The notes under the pieces were generated by a model. The model searched no databases. It was given only the letters and a program-made list of their open reading frames with translations, and was not told the origin of the DNA. Below, piece after piece: positions 54,537 through 63,991 of a stretch of DNA of 64,000 bases; position 1 is the first letter of the stretch, and each line of letters opens with the position of its first letter. This DNA comes from CAZDGV01 sp964505195 (GTDB lineage: Bacteria > Bacteroidota > Bacteroidia > Chitinophagales > Chitinophagaceae). The DNA is taken from assembly GCA_964505195.1 (NCBI GenBank), contig CAZDGV010000005.1:34085-98084 (forward strand). Reading direction: 5' to 3'. A program made the position numbers and the translations under genes.

Positions 54537-56165
54537 TTATGCGGGATACATTTCTGCCTGCATCGTTTTCACTCTTTCATCTCCCAAAAATTCATCAAAA
54601 GTCATGAGTCGGTCGATGATGCCATTGGGTGTAAGCTCAATAATGCGATTAGCGGTAGTATGCATGAAAGTGTGGTCGTGTGAAGTAAGCAGCACAACAC
54701 CATTATAGGCAATACACTGTTCGTTGAAACTTTGAATGCTTTCCAAATCGAGGTGGTTGGTGGGCTGATCGAGAATGATACAGTTTGGATTTTGCATCAT
54801 CATACGGCTTACCATACAGCGTACTTTTTCGCCTCCGCTCAGCACATTCACTTTCTTCGAAATTTCATCGCCACTGAATAGCATCTTACCCAGGAAGCCA
54901 CGCAGGAATGGTTCATCCGCATCGGTAACATGCGATGGTACAAATTGACGTAGCCATTCCATCAGGTTCACCTGTTCATGGAAAAATTCGCTGTTTTCGA
55001 GTGGTAGGTATGCTTTGGTGATGGTGCTGCCCCATTCGTATTTTCCTGCATCGGGCTGTACTTTTTCGTTGATGATTTCAAAGAAATAGGTCACTGCTAG
55101 CGGATCCTTACTTACAAAAGCAATTTTATCACCTTTGTTAATGGTGAAACTTACTTTATCGAACAGCACACGATCATTTACGCTCTTTTTCAGTTGCTCA
55201 ACATTCAAAATCTGATTCCCTACTTCACGAAGCGGCTGAAAAATAATGCCGGGATATTTTCGATTGCTGGGTTCAATTTCTTCAATGGTAAGTTTTTCAA
55301 GCGCTTTCTTTCGTGCAGTGGCTTGTCGGCTTTTAGAAGCATTGGCACTGAAGCGAGCGATGAAGTCGAGCAGGGCCTGACGCTTGTCTTCAATCTTTTT
55401 GTTTTTATCGCTCAGTTGTCGCGCCATCAGCTGACTAGACTCATACCAGAAAGTATAGTTGCCGGTGAAAATTTTAATTTTCTGGCGGTCAACATCTGCA
55501 ACATGTGTACATACTGCATCGAGAAAGTGGCGGTCGTGACTTACTACCAGTACAATATTTTCATAATCGGCTAAGAAGTTTTCAAGCCATCCGATGGTTT
55601 CAATATCCAAGCCGTTGGTCGGTTCATCGAGCAGCAGAATATCCGGGTTGCCAAATAATGCTTGTGCAAGCAGTACGCGCACTTTTAAATTAGAGGGGAT
55701 CTCTTTCATCAGGCTTTGATGAAAAGATTCCTTTACGCCCAATTCACTGAGGAGGGTGGCGGCATCACTTTCGGCAGTATATCCACCCATTTCACCAAAC
55801 TCAGCTTCCAGCTCACCGGCCCGCATGTAATCTGCTTCTGTCGCATCGGGGTTCATGTAAATTGCATCTTTCTCATGCATGATGCCCCACATTTTTTTGT
55901 GGCCCATCATCACGGTATGCAACACGGTATGTTCATCAAACTCAAACTGATTTTGTTTCAATACGGCAATTCTTTCTCCGGGGGTAATTTCTACAGTACC
56001 CTTGTTGGGCTCAATTTCACCGCTGAGGATTTTTAGAAAAGTACTTTTCCCTGCTCCGTTGGCACCGATAACGCCATAGCAGTTTCCTTTAGTAAAACTG
56101 AGGTTTACTTCGTCGAATAGTACCCGCTTTCCATAGGCCAGGGTGATGTTTCTTGCACTGATCAT
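54537..56165 (-). CDS. ABC-F family ATPase, YbiT type
   Basis: The 542-residue protein has two ATPase domains joined by a linker, no membrane domain, Walker A GANGAGKST in the first, Walker B LLLDEPTNGLD, and the signature LSGGEKVR in the second. The first domain's signature is degenerate (IPSNLKVR), as it is in E. coli YbiT, and the linker contains FSANASKSRQATARKKALEKL like YbiT. ABC-F proteins act on ribosomes. A second site has GDKIAFVSKDPLAV in place of a Walker A, so the second P-loop looks lost. Confidence 0.9.
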   Translation of the reverse strand: MISARNITLAYGKRVLFDEVNLSFTKGNCYGVIGANGAGKSTFLKILSGEIEPNKGTVEITPGERIAVLKQNQFEFDEHTVLHTVMMGHKKMWGIMHEKDAIYMNPDATEADYMRAGELEAEFGEMGGYTAESDAATLLSELGVKESFHQSLMKEIPSNLKVRVLLAQALFGNPDILLLDEPTNGLDIETIGWLENFLADYENIVLVVSHDRHFLDAVCTHVADVDRQKIKIFTGNYTFWYESSQLMARQLSDKNKKIEDKRQALLDFIARFSANASKSRQATARKKALEKLTIEEIEPSNRKYPGIIFQPLREVGNQILNVEQLKKSVNDRVLFDKVSFTINKGDKIAFVSKDPLAVTYFFEIINEKVQPDAGKYEWGSTITKAYLPLENSEFFHEQVNLMEWLRQFVPSHVTDADEPFLRGFLGKMLFSGDEISKKVNVLSGGEKVRCMVSRMMMQNPNCIILDQPTNHLDLESIQSFNEQCIAYNGVVLLTSHDHTFMHTTANRIIELTPNGIIDRLMTFDEFLGDERVKTMQAEMYPA

Positions 56166-56279
56166 GCCGTATTTTTTGAAGCTGCAAAGGTACGAGGATG
56201 CACGCAGAATTCAACAAAATCAGTTGTATTCGGGCATCCTGTTTCTCTTTGTTTCGTAATTTGGGCTACAATCACTTAC

Positions 56280-57143
56280 ATGAACAGAAGAGCATTTATC
56301 GGCACATCGGCCATGGCAGTTGGCGGATTGTATTTACAGGGACTTCGTCCCGCTCCGAACGCATCCTATGGTATTCAGCTTTATACCGTACGCAACGAGG
56401 TTGGTAAAAGTCTTTCAGGCGCGCTGCAAGGCATCGCCAGGGCAGGGTACGGGCATGTAGAGCTTTACGGATACAGCGAGCGCATTTTTTTCGGCAAGTC
56501 AGTTAAGGAGATGCATGCATTACTTCGACAGCACAATTTACGCGCACACAGCGGGCATTATCTGCTGACGGATATGCTGTACAACAAAAACTATGACTGG
56601 AACAGCTGGAAATATTTATTGGATGATGCCAAATTGCTTGGTCATCAATACATTGTAATTCCCTGGCTGGATGCCCAACATCGTACCGGAGATGATTTCA
56701 AACGCATTACGGAGCGCATCAATGAGGGTGCAGCACTTGCAAAAGCATATAACATAAAAGTGGGCTATCATAATCACGATTTCGAATTTCAAAAAGCAGC
56801 AAACGGAAAAACATTTTTAGAAAATTTAATTCGCGATACCGATCCTTCATCCGTTGAATTTGAATTGGATATATACTGGGCGGTTTATGCGGGCTATGAT
56901 CCCATTGAATTGTTCAATCGCTTTCCCGGTCGCTTTAGTTTATGGCATGTGAAGGATATGGCATCTAAACCGAAAGGACAGACCTGTGAAGTAGGTAAAG
57001 GCGTGATTGACTGGAAATCGGTTTTTGCTGCAAAGAAGAAAAGCGGAATGAAATACTGGTTTGTAGAGCAGGAGCATTACACACAACCTGTTTTCAATTG
57101 TATTGCCGATAGCATCGCTTATCTGAAGCGAGAAGTATTGTAA
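56280..57143 (+). CDS. Exported sugar phosphate isomerase/epimerase-type TIM barrel
   Basis: The 287-residue protein begins with a twin-Arg-type leader (MNRRAFIGTSAMAVGGLYLQG) followed by an AP-endonuclease-2-like barrel. Metal ligands are likely His in VGYHNHDFEF, Glu in VEFELDIYW, His in FSLWHVKDM and Glu in WFVEQEHY. Such proteins occur in 3-keto-sugar and inositol-type pathways. It faces a cluster of related sugar enzymes on the opposite strand. Confidence 0.85.
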   Translation: MNRRAFIGTSAMAVGGLYLQGLRPAPNASYGIQLYTVRNEVGKSLSGALQGIARAGYGHVELYGYSERIFFGKSVKEMHALLRQHNLRAHSGHYLLTDMLYNKNYDWNSWKYLLDDAKLLGHQYIVIPWLDAQHRTGDDFKRITERINEGAALAKAYNIKVGYHNHDFEFQKAANGKTFLENLIRDTDPSSVEFELDIYWAVYAGYDPIELFNRFPGRFSLWHVKDMASKPKGQTCEVGKGVIDWKSVFAAKKKSGMKYWFVEQEHYTQPVFNCIADSIAYLKREVL

Positions 57144-57231
57144 TCAATCGGTTTTAATTGGATATATAAAGCAAGCCGAATCTTAAACCGACTGAAACAA
57201 GCAAATCTGTCTTTAAAAGGTGCCGAATGCT

Positions 57232-58023
57232 ATGAAGCAAATTTTATCTGTTCTCTGCTACTTTCTGTTCTTTCCTCTTTTTGCCGTGTCTCAGCATGTA
57301 TCAACGCCTGCAGAAATAGCAATCGTTGGACTTATTCATTCAGGGAACAAGCACTTCAATCATCGTACGCTATTTCGTGTACTTGAAAGGGCAAAACCGG
57401 ATCTTATCTTATGGGAGCAAAGTGAAGATTTTGAAAAAGTTTTTGGGTTGCTTACAGCCAATCGCTTAAGAATTGCCCGGCCGGGGATTGAACAACTGGC
57501 GCTACAGAAATATACAAAACGAAATAAGCAAATACGTATTTACGGATTTGATACGTTGATCAATTCAAGAAAGCAGTATATCAAAGAAACAATAAGAGTA
57601 GATGACACTTTTTACGAAACGCTTCGACGTGCTGATAAAACAACCAACGACAGCTTGTTGTATGAAAAATTTATTGAAATAGATAATGCGTATTACCCTA
57701 AGTTTATTAACGGCTCACTTTCTGAAATTAATCGTCCGGAAGTTTATGAAAATGCAGCACTACTATATAGGCAAGAGCAAGACAGTATTCTGCCTATGGC
57801 TAAGAAATACATTACAGATACAGCACTGATAAATGACTTTGAAAAAGATATTCTCTTTTGGACCCTGCGCAATGATTACATGGTAAAGCAGATATTAAAG
57901 TATGCAAAGCAGTATCAGGGCAAGCGAATTGTTGTGCTAACAGGGTTAAACCACAAGTACTATTTGGTGAGCAAACTGAGGCAGCAGGATGTACCTGTTA
58001 ACTTGATCGAACTGGATCTTTGA
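57232..58023 (+). CDS. Secreted TraB/TIKI-like protein
   Basis: From the ATG at 57232 the protein has 263 residues with a signal peptide (about 1-20). The core resembles the TraB/TIKI/ChaN fold: IAIVGLIHSGNKHFN, KPDLILWEQSED, and a final RIVVLTGLNHKYYLVSKL. These GxxH and E motifs are catalytic in TIKI-type metalloproteases. I am not certain of family membership. It starts 88 bp after the TIM-barrel gene. Confidence 0.6.
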   Translation: MKQILSVLCYFLFFPLFAVSQHVSTPAEIAIVGLIHSGNKHFNHRTLFRVLERAKPDLILWEQSEDFEKVFGLLTANRLRIARPGIEQLALQKYTKRNKQIRIYGFDTLINSRKQYIKETIRVDDTFYETLRRADKTTNDSLLYEKFIEIDNAYYPKFINGSLSEINRPEVYENAALLYRQEQDSILPMAKKYITDTALINDFEKDILFWTLRNDYMVKQILKYAKQYQGKRIVVLTGLNHKYYLVSKLRQQDVPVNLIELDL

Positions 58024-58077
58024 TTTGTCCGCAGTGCTTACTTGGGCGAGTGCACTCAAGTAGGTTCATCCATCTCT

Positions 58078-58776
58078 TTATAATCTTTTGATACGCATAT
58101 TCCGGTACCATACATCATCGCCATGATCCTGTAATGCGATGCGTCCTTTTTTATAGGTACCAAAGCCCGGGAATTCATTGAACTTACTGGCGGCAATTCT
58201 TTTATTCCATTGTTCATCCCACATGCTTGTTTCCACCACTTTCACCCCATTCAGATAAAAGGTTAGCTGTCCTTTGCTAGAAATGATTTCTGCTAAATTC
58301 CATTCTCCGGCGGGTTTAACGGTTTCGGGTTTTGCACTGATCAGGTCGTAGAGGTCGCCGGCGCGATGAGTAACGATTTTTGCATCGGGATGTCCGTTGT
58401 TGTCAAGCACCTGCATTTCAGGTCCTGTTTTCCAGGGGTGTGTAAACGCTTCGCTTTCCTGCACATAAAACATAATGCCGCTGTTGCCATTTTTTGAAAT
58501 TTTCCATTCCAGCTGCAGATGAAAATCTTCAAACTCCAGATCGGTAACAATATCTCCACCGCCTTTTACCTGCCAGCCCTCTTTATTCGATGCATCGAGC
58601 ATGAGCGTACCGTCTTGTACTTTCCATGCAGCACCAATGGGCTTGTTGCCATACTGGTGCCAGCCGGCAGTTGTTTTGCCATCAAACAGCGAAATCCATT
58701 TTTGTTGCGCCATGCCTGAATTGTAATTCATAAAAATGGATGTAAATACGCAAAGTAAAAAGACGGACAATTTCAT
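58078..58776 (-). CDS. DUF1080-family protein (3-keto-disaccharide hydrolase type)
   Basis: The 232-residue protein has a signal peptide (about 1-23) and one concanavalin-like DUF1080 domain (WISLFDGKTTAGWHQYGN, LQLEWKISKNGNSGIMFYV, GPEMQVLDNNGHPD, GRIALQDHGDDVWYRNMRI). Members act on 3-keto-glycosides, which fits the oxidoreductase genes upstream. It is the last gene of the minus-strand cluster. Confidence 0.88.
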   Translation of the reverse strand: MKLSVFLLCVFTSIFMNYNSGMAQQKWISLFDGKTTAGWHQYGNKPIGAAWKVQDGTLMLDASNKEGWQVKGGGDIVTDLEFEDFHLQLEWKISKNGNSGIMFYVQESEAFTHPWKTGPEMQVLDNNGHPDAKIVTHRAGDLYDLISAKPETVKPAGEWNLAEIISSKGQLTFYLNGVKVVETSMWDEQWNKRIAASKFNEFPGFGTYKKGRIALQDHGDDVWYRNMRIKRL

Positions 58777-58804
58777 TGTAGTTGTTTAATGGTAAGGCAA
58801 AAGA

Positions 58805-59164
58805 TTATTTCAGCTGCAGAATATATTTTACCATCGTTTCCGCATCTTCCTGTGAAAGATTTGGATGTGGTGTCATCATCATTTCTCCCCAGTTTCCTTT
58901 TCCTCCCTGAATGATTTTTCCTGCCAGCATCTGAATGTTGGCATCTGTAGCTTCATAACGTGCTGCGATTTCTTTGTAAGAAGGACCGGTCATTTTTTCA
59001 TCTATTTTATGACAGGTAAGACAGTCGCTGTTTGCTACCAATGCCAGACCATTGGAGTAGTTTTCATCGCGCACCGGTTCAGCAGATGCTGCTTCTTGTT
59101 TGGTTTCTCCGCCGCAAGCTGCCATTACAGCTGCAAAAATCATCATCAATAGAATTTGTTTCAT
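58805..59164 (-). CDS. Lipoprotein c-type cytochrome
   Basis: The 119-residue protein has a lipobox (MAACGG, Cys near residue 17) and one heme site CLTCH, with Met candidates for the distal ligand in MMMTPHPNL. It is a small membrane-tethered monoheme cytochrome c that could take electrons from the neighbouring dehydrogenases. It lies 12 bp past the TIM-barrel gene. Confidence 0.88.
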   Translation of the reverse strand: MKQILLMMIFAAVMAACGGETKQEAASAEPVRDENYSNGLALVANSDCLTCHKIDEKMTGPSYKEIAARYEATDANIQMLAGKIIQGGKGNWGEMMMTPHPNLSQEDAETMVKYILQLK

Positions 59165-59176
59165 TTTTAAAGTAGA

Positions 59177-60232
59177 TTATTCGAGCCCTAAAATACGTCG
59201 ATTAAAATTTTCATCTGCTTTTGTTCCTGCAAAATCATCAAAGGCTTTTTCCGTTACAGGGATGATATGCTTTTGAATGAATGCTGCTCCTTCTGCTGCA
59301 CCCACTTCAGGATGCTTGATGCAGCATTCCCATTCCATAACTGCCCAGCCATCATAGCCATATTGCGTAAGCTTGCTAAAAATGCTTTTGAAATCAATTT
59401 GACCGTCTCCGGGGGAACGGTAACGCCCTGCGCGGTTGATCCAGTTTTGATATCCGCCAAAAGTGCCTTGTTTTCCGGTGGGGTTAAACTCCGCATCTTT
59501 TACATGAAATGCTTTGATGCGCTCATGGTAAAAGTCGATATACTGCAGATAGTCGAGCTGCTGCAATACAAAATGTGATGGATCGTAAAGCAGACAGGCG
59601 CGCGTATGATGGTTGACTTTTTCAAGAAACATTTCATAGGTCGTGCCATCAAAAAGATCTTCCCCCGGATGAATTTCATAGCATACATCAACACCGCATT
59701 CATCAAAATAATGTAGGATCGGCAACCAGCGCTTTGCGAGTTCTTCAAATCCTGCTCCTACCAAACCGGCAGGACGTTGCGGCCAGGGGTGAAAAGTATG
59801 CCAAAGCAATGATCCGCTGAAAGTAGGGTGCGCGGTGAGTCCGAGATGCTGTGAAGCTTTGGCTCCGTATTTCAGCTGTTGTATCGCCCATTCGGTGCGA
59901 GCCTTACTGTTACCACGCAATTCGCTTGGCGCGAAAGCATCAAAAAGTTCATCGTATGCCGGATGCACGGCTACCAGCTGGCCTTGCAGGTGGGTACTGA
60001 GTTCAGAAATCTCTAAGCCATAGCTGCGAATTTTACCTTTCAACTCATCGGCATAGGTTTTGCTTTCGGCAGCAAGTTTGAGATCAATGAGGCGAGATTC
60101 CCAGGTAGGTATTTGTATGGCCTTAAAGCCAAGGGATGCTGCCCATTTACATATCTCTTCCAGGTTGTTAAAGGGAGGTTGTTCGCCCATAAACTGGGCG
60201 AGAAAAATTCCGGGTCCTTTGATTGTTTTCAT
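59177..60232 (-). CDS. Sugar phosphate isomerase/epimerase family protein
   Basis: The 351-residue TIM-barrel protein without a signal peptide has likely metal ligands His/Glu in CYEIHPGEDLFDG, Asp in LLYDPSHFVLQQ, His in IKAFHVKDAEF and Glu in WAVMEWECC. It is a probable xylose-isomerase-like enzyme of the same cluster. Specific substrate unknown. Confidence 0.87.
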   Translation of the reverse strand: MKTIKGPGIFLAQFMGEQPPFNNLEEICKWAASLGFKAIQIPTWESRLIDLKLAAESKTYADELKGKIRSYGLEISELSTHLQGQLVAVHPAYDELFDAFAPSELRGNSKARTEWAIQQLKYGAKASQHLGLTAHPTFSGSLLWHTFHPWPQRPAGLVGAGFEELAKRWLPILHYFDECGVDVCYEIHPGEDLFDGTTYEMFLEKVNHHTRACLLYDPSHFVLQQLDYLQYIDFYHERIKAFHVKDAEFNPTGKQGTFGGYQNWINRAGRYRSPGDGQIDFKSIFSKLTQYGYDGWAVMEWECCIKHPEVGAAEGAAFIQKHIIPVTEKAFDDFAGTKADENFNRRILGLE

Positions 60233-60265
60233 ATTGATAGTACTTGCCTAAATACACATTAAAAA

Positions 60266-61432
60266 TTACACAGTAAGTGCATGCCATTTTTCGTTTGACT
60301 TAGATGATGCCACCACTGCTTCAATAAATGCCATTCCTCTCACGCCCTCTTCCGCACCGGGGAAGTCGAGCCATGCGGGCTCCGGTTTTTTACCACTGAT
60401 TTTTGCCTGTACACAAAGTGCAAAATTGCGATACAGATTGGCGAAGGCTTCCAAATATCCTTCGGGATGACCTGGCGGAACGCGGGTGTTATGATTCGAC
60501 AAACTGCTATTGTATGCAGCACCGGTGCGATAGATTTGTGCCGGCTGATCCGGCCATTTCAACATTAAACTATTTGCATCTTCCTGTTTCCATTCCAGGC
60601 TTCCCTTTTCTCCGTAAACTCTAAGCTTGATATTATTCTCTTCTCCCGCTGCAATTTGTGTGGCCATCAACACACCCGTTGCGCCATTTTCAAAGCGAAG
60701 CAATACTGCACCGTCATCGTCGAGCTTTCTGCCTTCCACCACAATATTCAGATCTGCACAAAGGGAAAAAACATGCAAGCCACTTACATATTCTGCAAGG
60801 TTGAATGCATGTGTACCGATATCGCCCATGCTGCCTGCAATGCCACTGCGTGCAGGATCGGTACGCCAGCTCGCTTGGGTATGTCCGCTTTGCTCCAAAA
60901 AAGTACTCAACCATCCCTGCGGGTATTCAACATATACCTTACGAATGCTGCCCAACGTTCCCGACTTTACGATTTCGCGTGCCTGTTTTACCATCGGGTA
61001 TCCAGTATAGGTATGTGTTAGACAGAAAAGCAAACCTGTTTCGCGTATTTTTTCTGACAAAAGCTTTGCTTCTGCCAGTGTAAATGTCATTGGTTTGTCG
61101 AGAATCACATGAAATCCATTTTCCAGCGCCAGCATAGCGGGCTCAAAATGCACATGGTTGGGGGTAACAATACAAACAACCTGCATGCGCTTCTCTAAGG
61201 GAAGTGCAGCTTCTTTTTCAATCATTTCCACAAAAGAAGCATAGCATCGTGCGCTATCGAGTTGAAGTGCCAGTCCACTTTGAAGCGATTTCTCAGCACT
61301 GCTGCTAAAGGCCCCGCATACCAGCTCGTATTCGTTATCGATTCTTGCTGCAATGCGGTGCACAGCGCCAATAAATGATCCTTCACCGCCACCAATCATC
61401 CCCAAGCGTAGCCTTTGTTTAGCTGAATTCAT
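60266..61432 (-). CDS. Gfo/Idh/MocA family oxidoreductase (cytoplasmic)
   Basis: The 388-residue enzyme has a Rossmann motif (LGMIGGGEGSFIGAVHR), the conserved VILDKPMTFTLAEA (Lys of the EKP-like motif) and an active-site His region GDIGTHAFNLAEYV. No signal peptide. NAD(P)-dependent sugar dehydrogenation is the likely role. It is 33 bp upstream of the TIM-barrel gene. Confidence 0.9.
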   Translation of the reverse strand: MNSAKQRLRLGMIGGGEGSFIGAVHRIAARIDNEYELVCGAFSSSAEKSLQSGLALQLDSARCYASFVEMIEKEAALPLEKRMQVVCIVTPNHVHFEPAMLALENGFHVILDKPMTFTLAEAKLLSEKIRETGLLFCLTHTYTGYPMVKQAREIVKSGTLGSIRKVYVEYPQGWLSTFLEQSGHTQASWRTDPARSGIAGSMGDIGTHAFNLAEYVSGLHVFSLCADLNIVVEGRKLDDDGAVLLRFENGATGVLMATQIAAGEENNIKLRVYGEKGSLEWKQEDANSLMLKWPDQPAQIYRTGAAYNSSLSNHNTRVPPGHPEGYLEAFANLYRNFALCVQAKISGKKPEPAWLDFPGAEEGVRGMAFIEAVVASSKSNEKWHALTV

Positions 61433-61481
61433 TTTCGTTGATTTTACTTCCAGTACTTTTTCAGTACAAACATGATGCTAT

Positions 61482-62906
61482 TTATACTCCCAGCGACCAG
61501 CCGTTTCGGTAAGCTTTTTTCACAAACTGGTTGGCCTCATCAAAATTAGTGATCTGCATGTTCTTTGCATCCCACAGCAGTTTTTTTCGTCCTAGGTATT
61601 TGTCTTCCCAACCCGTTGCGCTCTTGTTTTTCATCATCCAGCTGCGTATCGCAAGATTGCCCATCAGAATGCTTTCGGTAAAAGGACCTGCATATTCAAA
61701 AGGAGAGCTGAGTTCAGCTTTACCATAACCGGCCATACATGCATTCACCCATTGCAGATAATGTCCTTCCGGAACTCTGCTGAGTGATGGCTTCGGCAAA
61801 CTTGTTTCATGCATGCGCTTGGTAGGTAGCAGCGTTGGATTTAACCCATAGCAACCGCACATCATTTTTCCCTTCTTTCCTTCAAATATTACGCCTCCGT
61901 CCCAGTTGCCCATGGGTTCATCGGGCAGCAGTTCATCAGGTCGCTGGGGCAATAATCCGCCATCCATCCAGGTAACCTTTACTTGTCCTTTCTCATCGGT
62001 ACGTGGATAGTTGAGATGAATGATGGAAGCAGGCGGACAGCTTTCGGTATAATTTGCTTCCGTCCATGCGTCAATAAAATTGTTCGGGATACTGCACTCT
62101 ACTTCGTTGGGGTAAAGAATCGGAAGAATGCGAAAAACGGGATCGAGTATATGACAAGCCATGTCACCCAGCGCTCCGGTTCCATAATCCCACCAACCAC
62201 GCCAATTGAATGGATGGTATTTGGGGTTATAGTCGGTATAGTTAGCAGGACCGATCCAAAGATCCCAGTTTAGTTTTTCCGGGACCATATGTTGTCCACT
62301 TGGTTTGGCTACACCTTGCGGCCATACAGGTCGGTTGGTCCATGCATACACTTTCGTTACATCGCCAATTAGACCTGCCATATACCACTCTTTCATTTTC
62401 CGCACTCCGTCACCGCTGCCACCCTGGTTTCCCATTTGTGTTACTACTTTATATCGTTGCGCAGCTTGGGTGAGCATGCGTGCTTCATAAATATCATGCG
62501 TAAGTGGCTTCTGTACATAAACATGTTTTCCGAGTTGCATGGCAGCCATCGCTGCTACTGCATGGGTGTGATCAGGTGTTGAAATAGAAACCGCATCAAT
62601 GTTTTTATTTTCAACGGATAACATTTCACGGAAGTCTTTATAGAAACGCGCCGCTGGAAAGCGCTTCATGGAGTCAGCTGCCTGCGTTTCATCCACATCG
62701 GCAAAAGCAACAATGCGCACGTTGGCGCTTTTAGAAAATTCCGATAAGTCGCTTGCGCCTTTACCACCCGCACCGATGCCTGCAATTAGCAGCTGATCGC
62801 TGGGTGCTACATAGCCACGCCCCAATACATTACGTGGCACAATAAAAAATCCTGCAGTGGTAAGTGCTGCGTTGCGGATAAATGTTCTACGTTGCTGCTT
62901 TTTCAT
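61482..62906 (-). CDS. Exported Gfo/Idh/MocA family oxidoreductase
   Basis: The 474-residue enzyme has a twin-Arg leader (QQRRTFIRNAALTTAGFF), a Rossmann motif (GIGAGGKGASDL), the motif VYVQKPLTHDIYEAR and active-site block GDMACHILDPVF. Tat export implies a folded, cofactor-loaded enzyme in the periplasm. It is between the subunit 3-like gene and the cytoplasmic Gfo/Idh/MocA gene. Confidence 0.9.
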   Translation of the reverse strand: MKKQQRRTFIRNAALTTAGFFIVPRNVLGRGYVAPSDQLLIAGIGAGGKGASDLSEFSKSANVRIVAFADVDETQAADSMKRFPAARFYKDFREMLSVENKNIDAVSISTPDHTHAVAAMAAMQLGKHVYVQKPLTHDIYEARMLTQAAQRYKVVTQMGNQGGSGDGVRKMKEWYMAGLIGDVTKVYAWTNRPVWPQGVAKPSGQHMVPEKLNWDLWIGPANYTDYNPKYHPFNWRGWWDYGTGALGDMACHILDPVFRILPILYPNEVECSIPNNFIDAWTEANYTESCPPASIIHLNYPRTDEKGQVKVTWMDGGLLPQRPDELLPDEPMGNWDGGVIFEGKKGKMMCGCYGLNPTLLPTKRMHETSLPKPSLSRVPEGHYLQWVNACMAGYGKAELSSPFEYAGPFTESILMGNLAIRSWMMKNKSATGWEDKYLGRKKLLWDAKNMQITNFDEANQFVKKAYRNGWSLGV

Positions 62907-62927
62907 TATTGCTCGTATTTACAAACA

Positions 62928-63578
62928 TCATGCATCAAAGCTGATGCAATCGTCCAAATCTTTTTGCGTATAGGATAATCCATACTGCTTTAATATTTCA
63001 TCGGGTACGCCATTCCATTGGTTTGGTGTGTTTCCGTTATATGCTAAGTCTTTAACGCCTATTTCAGAGGTATAAAATCCGGTAGCTACCAGGTTGCGCA
63101 GCAGGTTGAAGAAAGCCACACCTTGTTTCATCTCCGGCTTTGCTTTTTCCGGCCAGGCAATTGCATCCACCATTTCTAGCTGCTGTTGTGCGGAGCAATC
63201 TTTAAATGCTTTTTCATATCGCTTCATGCACTGTACATCCAGCCAGCGCAATCCACCTCTTAAAGGGGTTTGATGCGAAGGCATATCTTTTACAATAAAC
63301 TCGATGAAGGCTGGCACTTTTGCATCACTTGCGCTTCCGCTTTTTTCATCTGCCGGAATGATGATATCGCCCAGCAGCGTAATAGTTGCCATTTCATGCG
63401 CATTAAAAAAAGTTTCAGACAACAGCTTTTGTTCTCTTTCTAATTCTTCCTTGGCACGGTCCAGACTGAAAGCATTGGGTGTTGCAGATGCCGTTTCCTT
63501 GGGCTTACATGCATCGATGAGCAGACCGGCTGATACCGTGCTCAGTACAAGTGCTTTGATGGAGTCTCTTCTTTTCAT
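62928..63578 (-). CDS. Gluconate 2-dehydrogenase subunit 3 family protein (second copy)
   Basis: The 216-residue protein has a twin-Arg-like leader (MKRRDSIKALVLSTVSAG) with lipobox-like IDAC and the subunit 3 domain (TITLLGDIIIPADEKSG ... PAFIEFIVKDM). Unlike the copy at 23.1 kb it has no GMC gene beside it inside the window; its neighbour is an exported Gfo/Idh/MocA enzyme. Confidence 0.88.
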   Translation of the reverse strand: MKRRDSIKALVLSTVSAGLLIDACKPKETASATPNAFSLDRAKEELEREQKLLSETFFNAHEMATITLLGDIIIPADEKSGSASDAKVPAFIEFIVKDMPSHQTPLRGGLRWLDVQCMKRYEKAFKDCSAQQQLEMVDAIAWPEKAKPEMKQGVAFFNLLRNLVATGFYTSEIGVKDLAYNGNTPNQWNGVPDEILKQYGLSYTQKDLDDCISFDA

Positions 63579-63610
63579 GTTGCGTATATTTATGCTCTTC
63601 GAGCTTAAAT

Positions 63611-63991
63611 TCAGATGGATGTTCTTAGATTTTGTTTCAGCGTTTCTACTATTTCAGCAATACGACGTAATACCATTTCTTCATGCTCAAGTATCTCTTC
63701 GTTCCTGAAGCGTATTATGGAATATCCCCATGCTATCAGATCTTGCTCTCTATTTTTATCATATGCTTTAATTTCTTCACGTTGATGAATTTCTCCGTCT
63801 GCCTCAATGACCAATTTTATCTTATGACAATAAAAATCTACAATATAGTTTTTCAACGGATGCTGCCTCCTGAATTTTAAACCACCTACACCTTGTCTCA
63901 GGTGCATCCAGAGTAGTTCTTCTGCAGGTGTCATATTCTTGCGCATTGTTTTGGCCAGCTCAAATAAATATTTTTTAGCGCCTTGAAACAT
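63611..63991 (-). CDS. DUF559 (Vsr-like) endonuclease-domain protein
   Basis: The 126-residue protein matches DUF559: MRKNMTPAEELLWMHLRQ, FRRQHPLKNYIVDFYCHKIKLVIEADGEIH (with the D...E-x-D metal residues) and GYSIIRFRNEEIL. The fold belongs to the restriction-endonuclease-like superfamily. It is often found near mobile DNA but occurs widely; no mobile element is visible here. Its role is unknown. Confidence 0.88.
   Translation of the reverse strand: MFQGAKKYLFELAKTMRKNMTPAEELLWMHLRQGVGGLKFRRQHPLKNYIVDFYCHKIKLVIEADGEIHQREEIKAYDKNREQDLIAWGYSIIRFRNEEILEHEEMVLRRIAEIVETLKQNLRTSI

Noticed and set aside
57144..57231. Short region before the TraB-like gene considered as promoter
   Set aside because: No convincing TAnnTTTG with a spaced TTG was found, so no feature is given.
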